This document shows, one piece after another, positions 35,775-43,823 of a DNA stretch of 47,868 nucleotides. The notes beneath the pieces are model-generated. The model did no database searches. It was not told the DNA's origin and worked only from the letters and a program-made list of their open reading frames with translations. Source of the DNA: an uncultured Dorea sp. (GTDB taxonomy: Bacteria; Bacillota; Clostridia; Lachnospirales; Lachnospiraceae); assembly GCA_948602995.1 (NCBI GenBank), contig CAPEBR010000026.1, positions 1 through 47,868 of the forward strand, read 5' to 3'. The stretch's first letter is position 1. Every line of letters begins with the position of its first letter. A program made the translations under genes and the position numbers.

Positions 35775-35949
35775 GATTTTGAATAGCCGCCGTATACAAA
35801 GAACGGTTATCCCATATGTTTTTCCTGGCTATGTATGGAAATAAGACGCTGATTTTGGTAAAATAGAATGCAGCAGCGCCAGGTGAAAAGCTAACGCTGC
35901 ACTTAGGAAACCAGTATTTTCATTGAGATCAGTCGAAGGGAGAGACGGA

Positions 35950-36624
35950 ATGGCGGAAATTGTATTTGAATCAATTTATAGGGAGATTTTCCCTTTTTGG
36001 GAAAACATTTCGGATGCGGACAGGGAGTATATCTGCCGAAACTCTTACGGTATTACATATCCGAAGGGAAAGAATATCCATGACGGCAGTGAATGTTCCG
36101 GTGTGATCCTTGTTCGTTCGGGAAGCCTTCGTCTTTATATTATGTCAGAAGAAGGCAAGGATATCACGCTTTATCGTCTGCAGAAAGGCGATCTGTGTAT
36201 GCTGTCAGCGTCCTGTGTCCTGTCAGCCGTTACATTTGAGGTATTTGTGGACGCGGAGGAGGACAGTGAATGTTGTGTGATCAGCGGTCCCGCTTTTGCG
36301 GCAGTCTCTGAACGGAACCCGGATGTCCGGATATTTGCGCTGGAAACCGCAGTCAGCCGATTCTCTGATGTAATGTGGGTGATGCAGCAGATTTTGTTTA
36401 TGAGTATGGATAGGAGGCTGGCAATTTTCCTTTCTGATGAGGCAGTGAGGACGGGTTCGGATACGATTATACTGACACACGGGCAGATTGCCCGGTATAT
36501 GGGATCTGCCCGTGAAGTTGTATCCAGAATGCTGAAATATTTTGCCAGTGAAGGGATTGTGAAAGTTTCTAGAGGCGGTGTCACGATCCTTGATAAGAAA
36601 CGCCTTCGTAAGTTAACCCTTTAG
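35950..36624 (+). CDS. Crp/Fnr-family transcriptional regulator
   Basis: 224 residues from the ATG at 35950. A cyclic-nucleotide-like sensor (YPKGKNIHDGSECSGVILVRSGSLRLY; YRLQKGDLCMLSASC) is followed by a winged HTH with ILTHGQIARYMGSAREVVSRMLKYFASEGIVKVSRGG. The sensor cysteines do not form the FNR iron-sulfur pattern, so the signal is unclear. It converges with the thioredoxin gene; their ends overlap by 12 bases. The thioredoxin/ferredoxin operon has a Crp-type operator in front of its promoter and is the likely target. Confidence 0.9.
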   Translation: MAEIVFESIYREIFPFWENISDADREYICRNSYGITYPKGKNIHDGSECSGVILVRSGSLRLYIMSEEGKDITLYRLQKGDLCMLSASCVLSAVTFEVFVDAEEDSECCVISGPAFAAVSERNPDVRIFALETAVSRFSDVMWVMQQILFMSMDRRLAIFLSDEAVRTGSDTIILTHGQIARYMGSAREVVSRMLKYFASEGIVKVSRGGVTILDKKRLRKLTL

Positions 36625-36921
36625 CATGGCGAGAATATCATCTTTTGACTTTGCGCCTGCGGACTGATGGACGACATCCCCATTTTTGATCACAACCAGG
36701 GTGGGGATACTTAACACGCGGAATCTTTGTGCCAGTTCCCGTTCAGTATCCACATTGATCTTGCCTACCAGATACTGGGGGTTTTCTTCCGCGATCTCAT
36801 CCACGATGGGAGATACCATGCGGCAGGGGCCGCACCAGTCTGCATAAAAATCTAAAAGTACAGGTTTATCACTGTTTTTAACAGAATCAAAGTTGTTTTT
36901 GTTTACAATAAGTATGGACAT
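36613..36921 (-). CDS. trxA: thioredoxin
   Basis: Small disulfide reductase, 102 residues, active site WCGPC (C30, C33) in FYADWCGPCRMVSP, cis-proline in SIPTLVV. The ATG at 36921 (MSILIV) fits the GGAAGG site best; an ATG at 36927 is in frame. Last gene of an operon with the 4Fe-4S membrane protein and ferredoxin, suggesting thiol redox linked to iron-sulfur electron flow. The final codons overlap the Crp/Fnr gene on the other strand. Confidence 0.93.
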   Translation of the reverse strand: MSILIVNKNNFDSVKNSDKPVLLDFYADWCGPCRMVSPIVDEIAEENPQYLVGKINVDTERELAQRFRVLSIPTLVVIKNGDVVHQSAGAKSKDDILAMLKG

Positions 36922-36970
36922 AATCATTACCTTCCTTTCTTTTGTCTGATGACAGTATAGCATTTTTGTA

Positions 36971-37564
36971 TTATTGTTTCTGTGATGCAGTCACATTTTT
37001 GGCTTTGCATATCAGTTGTGTCATGGTGCCCATAGGGCAGTACACGCACCAGGAGCGCGGCTTGAAGAGGACCATGGTAAGGAATCCAAGTACGGTGGAG
37101 GTCAGCATGACGCTGTAGAAACCGAAAGCAAACTGTGCCACACCGTCAGAGAACAAGGTTCCATGATATGCCCAGTGCCATGGCAGCCGGAAAGTCCACA
37201 GCAGCGTTACCGCGGCGTCAAGGCTTTTTACTCCTGTGAAGACCAGCCAGGTATTCCACAGCATAAGGAAGAACATTATAAAGAAGAAGATCAAAAATCC
37301 GTAGCGGAAATATTTCGACTTCATCCATTTGGGGATATCCTTTTTCCTGGAAAGCCCAAACCTGCCGCCGATCAGGGAAAATAACTGTCCTCTGCCGCAG
37401 AATTTGTTGCAGTAAGTCTTGTTGCCTTTTAAAATCGCGATAAAGAGCGGGATAAAAAAGCAGAGAAGTCCCAGCCAGGCAAAAAGGATATTGAAGAATC
37501 CCAAGATCAGATAGGTAAGAGAAGCGATCCAAAGATAATCATACCATTTCTTTTTTCTGTTCAT
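36971..37564 (-). CDS. 4Fe-4S-binding membrane protein
   Basis: 197 residues from the ATG at 37564 after GGAGGTGAC; its A is the last base of the ferredoxin stop (TAATG). Membrane segments: LWIASLTYLILGFFNILFAW, LLCFFIPLFIAIL, YGFLIFFFIMFFLMLW, and QFAFGFYSVMLTSTVLGFLTMVLF. Two cysteine groups face the same side: TYCNKFCGRG and WCVYCPMG, as in the NapH/NosR-type membrane ferredoxins that pass electrons across or along the membrane. Coupled with the ferredoxin before and thioredoxin after it. The redox partner is unknown. Confidence 0.82.
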   Translation of the reverse strand: MNRKKKWYDYLWIASLTYLILGFFNILFAWLGLLCFFIPLFIAILKGNKTYCNKFCGRGQLFSLIGGRFGLSRKKDIPKWMKSKYFRYGFLIFFFIMFFLMLWNTWLVFTGVKSLDAAVTLLWTFRLPWHWAYHGTLFSDGVAQFAFGFYSVMLTSTVLGFLTMVLFKPRSWCVYCPMGTMTQLICKAKNVTASQKQ

Positions 37565-37758
37565 TATTCTGTCACCTCCAGTGAGATAATGCTTGCAGGA
37601 CATTCTTTTACACATTTTCCGCATCCCACGCATAATTCTTCCTTAATTCTGGCATAGATGCCCTGGGGAACCGAGATTGCGTTTCTTGGACAAACTTTTA
37701 TGCAGCATCCACATGCAACACATTCCCGGATACTGACAACTGCTTTTCTTCTTGCCAT
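37564..37758 (-). CDS. 2[4Fe-4S] ferredoxin
   Basis: 64 residues with two clusters: C13-x2-C16-x2-C19-x3-C23-P and C43-x2-C46-x2-C49-x3-C53-P. Soluble electron carrier. First gene of the operon that continues into the 4Fe-4S membrane protein (one-base overlap) and thioredoxin. ATG after AGGAGCT. The promoter ahead of it carries a Crp/Fnr-type site. Confidence 0.93.
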   Translation of the reverse strand: MARRKAVVSIRECVACGCCIKVCPRNAISVPQGIYARIKEELCVGCGKCVKECPASIISLEVTE

Positions 37759-37785
37759 GATAAAGCTCCTTTTTGTTTTTTGTCT

Positions 37786-37826
37786 ATTATACAGGGGGAG
37801 GAAGAATTATTCGGTGACGAAGTCAC
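37786..37826 (-). promoter_or_regulatory. ferredoxin operon promoter with a Crp/Fnr-type operator
   Basis: On the minus strand TATAAT is at 37791-37786, placing the start of transcription near 37779. The inverted repeat GTGAC-TTC-GTCAC (37826-37813, within TTGTGTGACTTCGTCACC) is centred about 40.5 bases upstream of it. That is the class II activator position of Crp/Fnr proteins. No matching -35 box is seen, as expected for an activator-dependent promoter. A Crp/Fnr gene lies just beyond the operon. Confidence 0.65.
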
Positions 37827-37847
37827 ACAAACGGCTGACGATCATAT

Positions 37848-38250
37848 TTAGAGTAAATAACCTATAGCGATAAAAAGACAGCTATATAAGCAGTTCCTGT
37901 TTAATCTTAAATACATTACGCCGCTAAGAAAAGAAAATATCATAGTAGAAATTCCGTTCCATATTTCAAATCCTGATCCCCGTGATACAAAATGAAACGC
38001 GCCCCATGTCACAGCCAAAATCATACCGCCAAAAGGAAAGGGACTTTCTTTTCTCAATAAAGTTTCAATCGCTTTTTGTCCATATAGGATGACCAGAATA
38101 ACAAGCATCACTTCGAATATATAATATAAATATTGTGCACAGAATTGGTATGCATTCTTTCCTTGAACTTCGCCAACTACTTTTAGAGTATGCCAGTATA
38201 TGTAGAACCATTAGTTCGATTACAAATATTGAAAAATATTCAAGCATAAA
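37848..38250 (-). pseudogene. CPBP-type membrane protease relic
   Basis: Two overlapping frames join into one membrane protein: FGAFMLEYFSIFVIELMVLHIL...CTIFILYI, then after a shift near 38108 VMLVILVILYGQKAIETLLRKE, PFGGMILAVTWGAFHFVSRG and a last segment MYLRLNRNCLYSCLFIAIG. The WGAFHF histidine motif and the ending resemble CPBP intramembrane proteases, but the EExxxR motif is not seen. Frameshifted and truncated at its start by GH32 sequence. Confidence 0.5.
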
Positions 38251-38285
38251 TGCTCCAAACGAGAGCAGGCTCATCACCGGAAGAG

Positions 38286-38495
38286 CCGTGGTTTGGCCAG
38301 ATGAGCCTGCCAAGGGAATTGTCTCTAAAAGACGGAAGGTTATACCAGGGGCCGGTCAGAGAGTTTGACACTATGCGGCGTAATAAGCATCAGCGGCGCA
38401 GCCTGGTAAATACTGCGGACGGCGAATTGAAGCTAAGGATCATACTGGATCGTTTCAGCGTAGAAGTCTTCGTAAATGACTGCTTAGGCATTTGA
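38286..38495 (+). pseudogene. C-terminal fragment of a GH32 enzyme
   Basis: Reads WFGQMSLPRELSLKDGRLYQ, then LKLRIILDRFSVEVFVND and a stop, which are hallmarks of the beta-sandwich module of GH32 fructosidases/sucrose-6-phosphate hydrolases. The catalytic propeller is gone. Confidence 0.65.
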
Positions 38496-38569
38496 TAAAT
38501 GCATACTTATCGTTGGGCTTGTATCGTTTCTTCATATAGCAGTGATGGAGAAACCTGCAGCCCTTTACT

Positions 38570-38902
38570 TTATTCTTTATTGTTTTCTCCCCAAACGCAT
38601 AACTGGTCTAAAACAACCATCAGGGATGTTCCCCTGTCACTGAGTCTGTATTCCACCTTTGGAGGGATTTGGGGATATTCTTTTCGTATGATTAGCCGGT
38701 CTGCTTCCAGCTCTTTGAGATTGCTGCTTAATGTCTTGTCTGATACATTTTTCAGGTATCGCTTTAATTCATTAAATCTAACGACTTCAAATTCCATCAG
38801 GCAGTAGAGGATTACCATCTTATGTTTGCCGGATATCAGAGATAAAGTATAGCTGAATCCGGTATCTTCAAAATTTGCTTTTTCTATATAATTTTTTATC
38901 AT
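38570..38902 (-). CDS. HxlR-family regulator
   Basis: 110 residues with the winged-helix pattern SLISGKHKMVILYCLMEFEVVRFNELKRYLKNVSDKTLSSNLKELEADRLIIRKEY and PPKVEYRLSDRGTSL of HxlR proteins, which often sense oxidants or reactive electrophiles. Divergent from a flavin reductase gene, with a palindromic operator in the shared region. ATG after AAAGGAAGC. Confidence 0.9.
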   Translation of the reverse strand: MIKNYIEKANFEDTGFSYTLSLISGKHKMVILYCLMEFEVVRFNELKRYLKNVSDKTLSSNLKELEADRLIIRKEYPQIPPKVEYRLSDRGTSLMVVLDQLCVWGENNKE

Positions 38903-38922
38903 TTTATGCTTCCTTTAATGAC

Positions 38923-38974
38923 AGTACCTGTCTAATAAGATAGTACTTGCATATTATTTGTTACTGGTTATAAT
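38923..38974 (+). promoter_or_regulatory. HxlR operator and flavin reductase promoter
   Basis: AGTAC (38923-38927) and GTACT (38943-38947) form a 25-bp spaced palindrome typical of HxlR-type binding sites. TTGCAT (38947-38952) and TATAAT (38969-38974), 16 bases apart, make the rightward promoter; the operator touches the -35 box, so repression or activation of both divergent genes is plausible. Confidence 0.65.
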
Positions 38975-39029
38975 TATATATAAGGATATGAGTCCTGTCA
39001 AATCTAATAGAAGAAATGAGGTAATGACA

Positions 39030-39596
39030 ATGAGAAAAAAAATTAATATCACCGAAGGTATCTTTCCAATGCCTGTTTTAATGGCGGCAACTTACAACGA
39101 AGACGGAAGCATTAATGTTATGAATGCCGCCTGGGGAACTATGCAGGAGAGAGGCCGCGTGGCGCTTAATCTGACGGAAACGCACAAGACAGTGAAGAAT
39201 ATCAAGGCAAGAGGCGCTTTTACAGTAAGCATTGCTGATGCGGCGCATGTAGTCGAGGCGGACTATTTTGGCGTCGAATCCGGTAACCGGGTGGCAGATA
39301 AATTCAAAAACAGCGGACTTACAGCTTCGAAAGCTGAACTGGTGGACGCTCCGGTTATCAATGAATTTCCGCTCTGCTTAGAGTGTGAATTTATCGAATA
39401 TCAGAATAATGAATATGGATGCGGTGTGATCGGTAAAGTGGTGAATGTCACCGCAGATGAACGTGTCATGGTTGACGGCAGGATTGATATGACTTTGGTA
39501 AATGCTATTGCTTTTGATCCTTACACGCATGGTTATTACAAAGTGGGCGAAAGAGTGGGAGAAGCCTTCAAAGATGGTCTGCGGCTTAAAAAGTGA
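39030..39596 (+). CDS. flavin reductase family protein
   Basis: 188 residues from the ATG at 39030. The FMN-binding split barrel is seen in FPMPVLMAATYNEDGSINVMNAAWGTMQERGRVALNLTETHKTVKNI and GAFTVSIADAAHVVEADYFGVESGNRV..KF, as in small clostridial flavoredoxin-like proteins. Reduces free or bound flavin with NAD(P)H or takes part in detoxification. Divergent HxlR gene with an operator between them; induction by an oxidant is inferred. Confidence 0.88.
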   Translation: MRKKINITEGIFPMPVLMAATYNEDGSINVMNAAWGTMQERGRVALNLTETHKTVKNIKARGAFTVSIADAAHVVEADYFGVESGNRVADKFKNSGLTASKAELVDAPVINEFPLCLECEFIEYQNNEYGCGVIGKVVNVTADERVMVDGRIDMTLVNAIAFDPYTHGYYKVGERVGEAFKDGLRLKK

Positions 39597-39605
39597 TCCA
39601 TCACA

Positions 39606-39771
39606 CTAGAGCGTGTTTGAAAATTGCTTTCTGCAAGATGTCGTCCCAGTTTGCATCAGATTTTATGCTGGATTTAGGAGGTGTAGCGGGCTACATTGAC
39701 TAAATTCAGCATAAAATCTGGTGTAAAGTGGGGCGGCAGATTGTGGGAATGAATTTTCAAACACGCTCTAG
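39606..39771. mobile_element. 166-bp foldback MITE, CTAGAGCGTG family
   Basis: Ends are perfect 20-bp inverted repeats, CTAGAGCGTGTTTGAAAATT and its reverse complement, and the rest of each arm is also roughly inverted (TCAGATTTTATGCTGGATTTAG versus CAGCATAAAATCTG), so the element folds back over nearly its full length. No clear target duplication beyond the CTAG ends. It starts ten bases after the flavin reductase stop and, on the other strand, supplies the TAG that ends the Sir2 remnant. Arms of it recur at 17753 and 30452. Confidence 0.85.
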
Positions 39772-39935
39772 CAGAGCACTTCCGTAATATCCCCGTCTAT
39801 GCATATGGCACGCTCTTCAATCTCTTTCGGACAGTATGCTTCCCCATAATTGATACAGGCATACATCGCTTTCGGATTTTCCGCTTTCATCCGCCAGAAA
39901 GGATATTTGATAATTCCCGGGGTATTATGTTTCTT
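39768..39935 (-). pseudogene. C-terminal piece of a Sir2-family deacylase gene
   Basis: Reads KHNTPGIIKYPFWRMKAENP, then KAMYACINYGEAYCPKEIEER and ICIDGDITEVLC and stops at TAG inside the end of the adjacent MITE. This is the C-terminus of Sir2 silent-information-regulator proteins of Lachnospiraceae as I remember them. The front part of the same gene lies 1.4 kb away at 41331-41633, in the same direction. A lost central part and an insertion separate them. Confidence 0.6.
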
Positions 39936-40045
39936 GAGAGTAAAAAGTTCTAAATAAAAATAACCCTTCTGTATGGATTTATGGTATCATCTTTAAGTCA
40001 CCACACTTAAGAAAGATACAAACCGCTGGAAAAGTTATTTCATGT

Positions 40046-40685
40046 ATGAGTTTACCATACATCATGGCACTTCTTCCTGACTGCTATCTCTCCATGCTCC
40101 ACTTTTTCAGAGCCTCATCCTGGTCTCTGGATGCCATCCGCACCGGTTGGTTCTCTGCGGTAAAAGAGTATTCGCCTCTCTACCTGGAAGGGAATTTTCA
40201 TGTCCTTGTGGGGGACGGGGTCAAGCAGTCCAAGGAAGGCCGCCGCATGCCCGGCGTGAAAAAACTCTTTCAGGAATCGGAAAACTCCGCAAAGCCCCAG
40301 TATATCCATGGACATATGTTCGGCGGCCTTGGAATCCTGGCCGGCAGTATCTGGGGCATCTGACCCTCTGGAGCAGGTGAAGGACGAAAGAAGCCGACAG
40401 AATATTCTGAAAGCAGCCCGGGCTACCGAAATGCATATGGCAGTATCCTGCATTGCCATGGGGATACTCCAGAGTATTTCTGTCTGCTGGTTGGGGAAAT
40501 TGTCCTCAGACCAGCTGCGCTACCAGAGAACCCCTTCCAAAGGAAGAGTATTAGAGGCCGCGCTCATGGTCTACCTACGGAAATATTTTTCCTGTTTATG
40601 GAAAAACAGGCGGATTTACGCATAACACAAATAATTCAGGAACAGCAGGATAAGTCGGGAATCTATTGGGATTCGCTGGCTTCTT
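40046..40685 (+). pseudogene. degenerate IS4-type transposase fragment
   Basis: Frame 1 reads SLPYIMALLPDCYLSML...NFHVLVGDGVKQSKEGRRMPGVKKLFQESE and PQYIHGHMFGGLGILAGS, holding the first catalytic aspartate (VGDGVKQ). It then shifts, and a third frame gives FFLFMEKQADLRITQIIQEQ and QDKSGIYWDSLAS, the end of the transposase. The central part is missing. Different from the transposase at 213-1588. Confidence 0.6.
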
Positions 40686-41331
40686 AGTAGTGCAAGTTGC
40701 TTTTTACCATTCTCCTAATGACTCTGGAAGCGGTAGATGTACTTACTTTAAGCAATTCGATTACATCATTTCTTGTAATAGCGCCATGAGACCGGGCATA
40801 TTCCAATACTCTTTCTTCATCGCTCAGGACTTTTTCAGCCCCAGCAACAGAACTTGTGATTGATTTCACTTTCGATGCAGAAAACTTTCCCGTTTCATAT
40901 TTTGCGTTAATATTAGGCAATATGATCTTAAAGGCATTTCTGGTTATTTCAATCGAAGGTTTTTCTTCCATGCCTTCGTATGCCCTCATAATCTTTCCCA
41001 TTCCAGTACCGTAAGCTTCAATCAGATGCAGCCGGTAAAACACATTCGCAAGGTTCTGATTTCTGCATACGGAAATGCCTGCCATAATATCTTCCAGATC
41101 AATTCCCGGCATCAATCCTCCAATGGATACGAATTCAATCCGATCCGTATAAATACTAATAAGCGCACTGGCGCTAAAGGAATAATCGCGGTGAACCAGC
41201 AGATTTAGAAGTGCCTCCCTTACGGCAATCTCAGGGTAGTCCCTGACATCAATTCTCAATAATCTTTCTATGGTTGCGCGGGTTTGATTGCGGAAGTCAA
41301 TAAAATCATAAACTTCATTCATTTGCTGCAT
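40684..41331 (-). pseudogene. C-terminal part of an AlbA_2/HATPase_c_4 protein
   Basis: Reads YPEIAVREALLNLLVHRDYSFSASALISIYTDRIEFVSIGGLMPGI and VFYRLHLIEAYGTGMGKIMRAYEG, the ATPase-like C-terminal half of AlbA_2 (RecG-like) transcriptional regulators, followed by a winged HTH (GAITRNDVIELLKVSTSTASRVIRRMV). The AlbA_2 N-terminal domain is missing; the frame begins in a junction with the Sir2 fragment. Probably not functional. Confidence 0.65.
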
Positions 41332-41633
41332 CAGCGATCCGGTATCAGGACAAAATATTCCTTTTCCTGTACCAGATTGTATAAATCATGATAGACATTT
41401 TTAGCCGCATTTTGATATCGGTTTATGAAAATGTAACGGCTCCAATACGCCCAATATTCTTCTAATGTTTTGTAGGGATAAAAGCCCGCAGAATACATAT
41501 CCTTAAAGCGATTTTTTGCTATGAAATCCGGAAAGTTATCTTCAAACCGTTTCCCAGAATATAATTTAAGGTTTATATAGGTGAAAAACCGTTCGGTGTT
41601 GGTGACCGGGCGGTTTTTCAATAAAAAGTACAA
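41331..41633 (-). pseudogene. N-terminal piece of a Sir2-family deacylase gene
   Basis: Reads LYSGKRFEDNFPDFIAKNRFKDMYSAGFYPY, then KTLEEYWAYWSRYIFINRYQ and VYHDLYNLVQEKEYFVL and then breaks off as IPDR-stop, where Sir2 proteins continue with the TTNVDHxF motif. The Rossmann start (GAGAGLS) before LYSGKRF is also lost. The C-terminal end is at 39768-39935. Between them are an AlbA_2 fragment and an IS fragment. Confidence 0.62.
41583..41619 (-). terminator. terminator after hicBA
   Basis: GAAAAACCG and CGGTTTTTC with further inner pairs form a 15-bp stem; on the minus strand it ends with five T residues, 24 bases after the HicA stop. Confidence 0.75.
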
Positions 41634-41642
41634 ATGTATTGT

Positions 41643-41837
41643 TTAGAATTTGTAATTGATACCGCTTTGCTTCATAATGGCATTTGCAGTATGCCGGGAT
41701 TTTATCTTAGTATCAACCGTCACGTGTCGTTCCGTAATTGGACTGTACCAGATATCATGGTCGCCTTTTCCGCGGCGCAGGAAAGAACATCCATTTTGGG
41801 AAAGTATTTTGCGTACTTTTTTCTTATATTCAGCCAT
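41643..41837 (-). CDS. hicA: HicA-type toxin
   Basis: 64 residues, the normal size of HicA mRNA interferases: a double-stranded RNA-binding-like fold with KKVRKILSQNGCSFLRRGKGDHDIWYSP, where H27 is the catalytic histidine, followed by VTVDTKIKSRHTANAIMKQSGI. The start overlaps the antitoxin stop by one base (TAATG). Confidence 0.87.
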   Translation of the reverse strand: MAEYKKKVRKILSQNGCSFLRRGKGDHDIWYSPITERHVTVDTKIKSRHTANAIMKQSGINYKF

Positions 41838-42055
41838 TACAGAACCATCCTTTCTTGGCGTCTCGATATAAAGGTAAGAGATAATGGATGGGTTTCGGGA
41901 GCATTCAGTGCGAGAAGTTCAGGTATAGCAAAACGAGTGCGTTCTAACAAGGCATCAAAAGAACCAGATTCCAGTACAAGGCCTGGGATATCATCGCTGG
42001 TAGCGATCCATACGTTGGCTTCGTCATCCCATGTGAAATTTACAACATATTCCAT
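41837..42055 (-). CDS. hicB: HicB-like antitoxin, DUF1902
   Basis: 72 residues opening MEYVVNFTWDDEANVWIATSDDIPGLVLES, the partial RNase H-like fold of HicB/DUF1902 antitoxins, with a short C-terminal tail and no full DNA-binding domain. Precedes hicA in a coupled operon; binds and neutralises the toxin. ATG after GGAGGT. Confidence 0.85.
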   Translation of the reverse strand: MEYVVNFTWDDEANVWIATSDDIPGLVLESGSFDALLERTRFAIPELLALNAPETHPLSLTFISRRQERMVL

Positions 42056-42226
42056 AATATATTACCTCCGTATTTGTGGTATACGATCTCTCATGAACAG
42101 AGCATGACAATATTGATGATTTATTTCATCATCGAATATACCATGTTTAAAAGAAAATGTAAACGATATTTCCATTAATATATTTTAAGGTTAACTTAAG
42201 ATACAGAAAAGCACTGCCTAAGATAG

Positions 42227-43093
42227 ATGATTTATGCTAAGAGCGCCGTTGATAATGTGAGCGCCACTTTAATGCCAGGGGTATATGGGCTGCTTGGTGC
42301 AAACGGCGCGGGCAAGACCACGCTGATGCGGATGATATGCGGTGTCCTTAAGCCGACTGCGGGAAGTATCCGTCTAAATGGAAAAACGATAGAAGAATTA
42401 GGGGAGAGATATTATACCCATTTGGGATATATGCCGCAGGATTTTGGCTTTTATCCTGATTTTACGGCACGTGAATTTATGCTGTATATGGCTGCGGTGA
42501 AGGGGCTTGATAAAAAACAGGCAAAAGACCGGACAGAAGCTCTGCTTCATATGGTAAACCTGTCCGATGTGGCGGATAAAAAGATCAAATCCTATTCTGG
42601 AGGCATGAAGCAGAGGCTGGGAATCGCGCAGGCAGAACTGAACCGCCCGTCTGTCCTGATACTGGATGAACCAACGGCGGGGCTTGACCCAAAAGAAAGA
42701 GTGCGGTTCCGCAATCTTATTTCTGATTTTGCAAAAGAGAAGATCGTGATTCTGTCCACGCATATTGTTTCGGATGTGTCTTATATTGCGGACACGATCC
42801 TGATGATGAAGCAGGGGCGTTTTCTTTTGCAGGAACCGATGAGTACGGTGACAGACAGCATCAAAGGCAAGGTGTGGGAGCTTTTAGTCGATGAAAAGAC
42901 GGCGGTGGAATACAGCAGGAATTTTTCTGTTGTAAATCTTCACCACGAGAACAATATGGTGCGGTTACGTATGATAGAAGAAACAGCGCCCAGGGAGGAT
43001 GCACAGACGGTGGAGCCGAGTCTGGAAGATTTATTTATGTATCATTTCGGCGAAGAGACCGAGGGACAGGACGTTTGGGATAGACGGCTATGA
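42227..43093 (+). CDS. ABC transporter ATPase, shortened at both ends
   Basis: 288 residues. Walker A GANGAGKTT (25-33), Q-loop PQDFGFYPD, signature YSGGMKQRLG, Walker B ILILDEPTAGLD-like (LDEPTAGLDP) and H-loop STHIVSD all intact. The usual first 12-15 residues (a strand before the AVDNVSATL segment) are missing and no good ribosome site precedes the ATG. The end FGEETEGQDVWDRRL is joined by a frameshift to the permease remnant that follows. May still hydrolyse ATP but lacks its membrane partner. Confidence 0.7.
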   Translation: MIYAKSAVDNVSATLMPGVYGLLGANGAGKTTLMRMICGVLKPTAGSIRLNGKTIEELGERYYTHLGYMPQDFGFYPDFTAREFMLYMAAVKGLDKKQAKDRTEALLHMVNLSDVADKKIKSYSGGMKQRLGIAQAELNRPSVLILDEPTAGLDPKERVRFRNLISDFAKEKIVILSTHIVSDVSYIADTILMMKQGRFLLQEPMSTVTDSIKGKVWELLVDEKTAVEYSRNFSVVNLHHENNMVRLRMIEETAPREDAQTVEPSLEDLFMYHFGEETEGQDVWDRRL

Positions 43094-43499
43094 TCTGCCG
43101 GTGCAGATCGCAAATACGGCGATTCCTTACCCATTCACATTTTTACAGGCTGTTCTTATTAACATTGGCATTATTTACCTGGTACTCCTTGCAATGATCG
43201 GGCTGACACTTATGTTGTCTGCAAAGATGAAAAGTCCTTACTTTGTTCTGATCATTTTTGTTCCTGTACTGTTTATCCCGATGTTCCTTACACCGAACGG
43301 GACAACAGGGGCATATAATCTGACCTTGTTTTTACTTCCCTACCGTGCGTCAATGCCGGAGCTTGGCAAGTATATTTCATACCAGTTCGGCGGACTGGTG
43401 CTGGATGCGCTTACCATGAGGGCGGTTCTTTACGGCGTATTAGCAGTAATCCTGCCTCCGCTTGCAAGTTTAGGATTTAAGAAACATCAGGCTGCATAA
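43075..43499 (+). pseudogene. C-terminal remnant of an ABC permease
   Basis: Starting as GIDGYDLPVQIANTAIPYPF in a frame shifted from the ATPase, it shows membrane segments LQAVLINIGIIYLVLLAMIGLTLML and YFVLIIFVPVLFIPMFL and ends GFKKHQAA. The first half of the permease is absent: a deletion has joined the end of the ATPase gene to the middle of the permease gene near 43070. Confidence 0.65.
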
Positions 43500-43514
43500 G
43501 CGGGGAGGTACAGT

Positions 43515-43823
43515 ATGAAAAAGAAAAGATTCAAAATGATGGTAGTTCGCTTGGTATATCAGCGAAGATACAAAGCTTTCTGGTAAAGGAGGAGATGAAG
43601 GGCGAAGCGGAATCATCCGGCCTTACATCTGACGAAGCAGCCCGCCCGAACATTCTTTATTCCCACGAGCAACGAGCCAGGCGGGCATGCCTGCAGGCAC
43701 ATTTGGCGACTGCCGCGAGGGTCAAATACCCCGCTGCTCTGCAGCGCTGCAAATTTGATGCCCCGTTGCTTGCAGCGGGGATTTTGACTTGGCGGGCTAT
43801 CGCTTTATATTTCTTGCAGATGG
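43515..43823. other. gene-free stretch with structured GC-rich repeat
   Basis: Begins with the first codons of a lost gene (ATGAAAAAGAAAAGATTCAAA with AGGTACAGT in front). From about 43680 a stretch with CCCCGCTG and CAGCGGGG and the words GTCAAATACCCCGC / GATTTTGAC, an inverted arrangement, resembles non-coding DNA I recall from Tn916/Tn1549-type conjugative elements. No gene seen. Confidence 0.4.
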
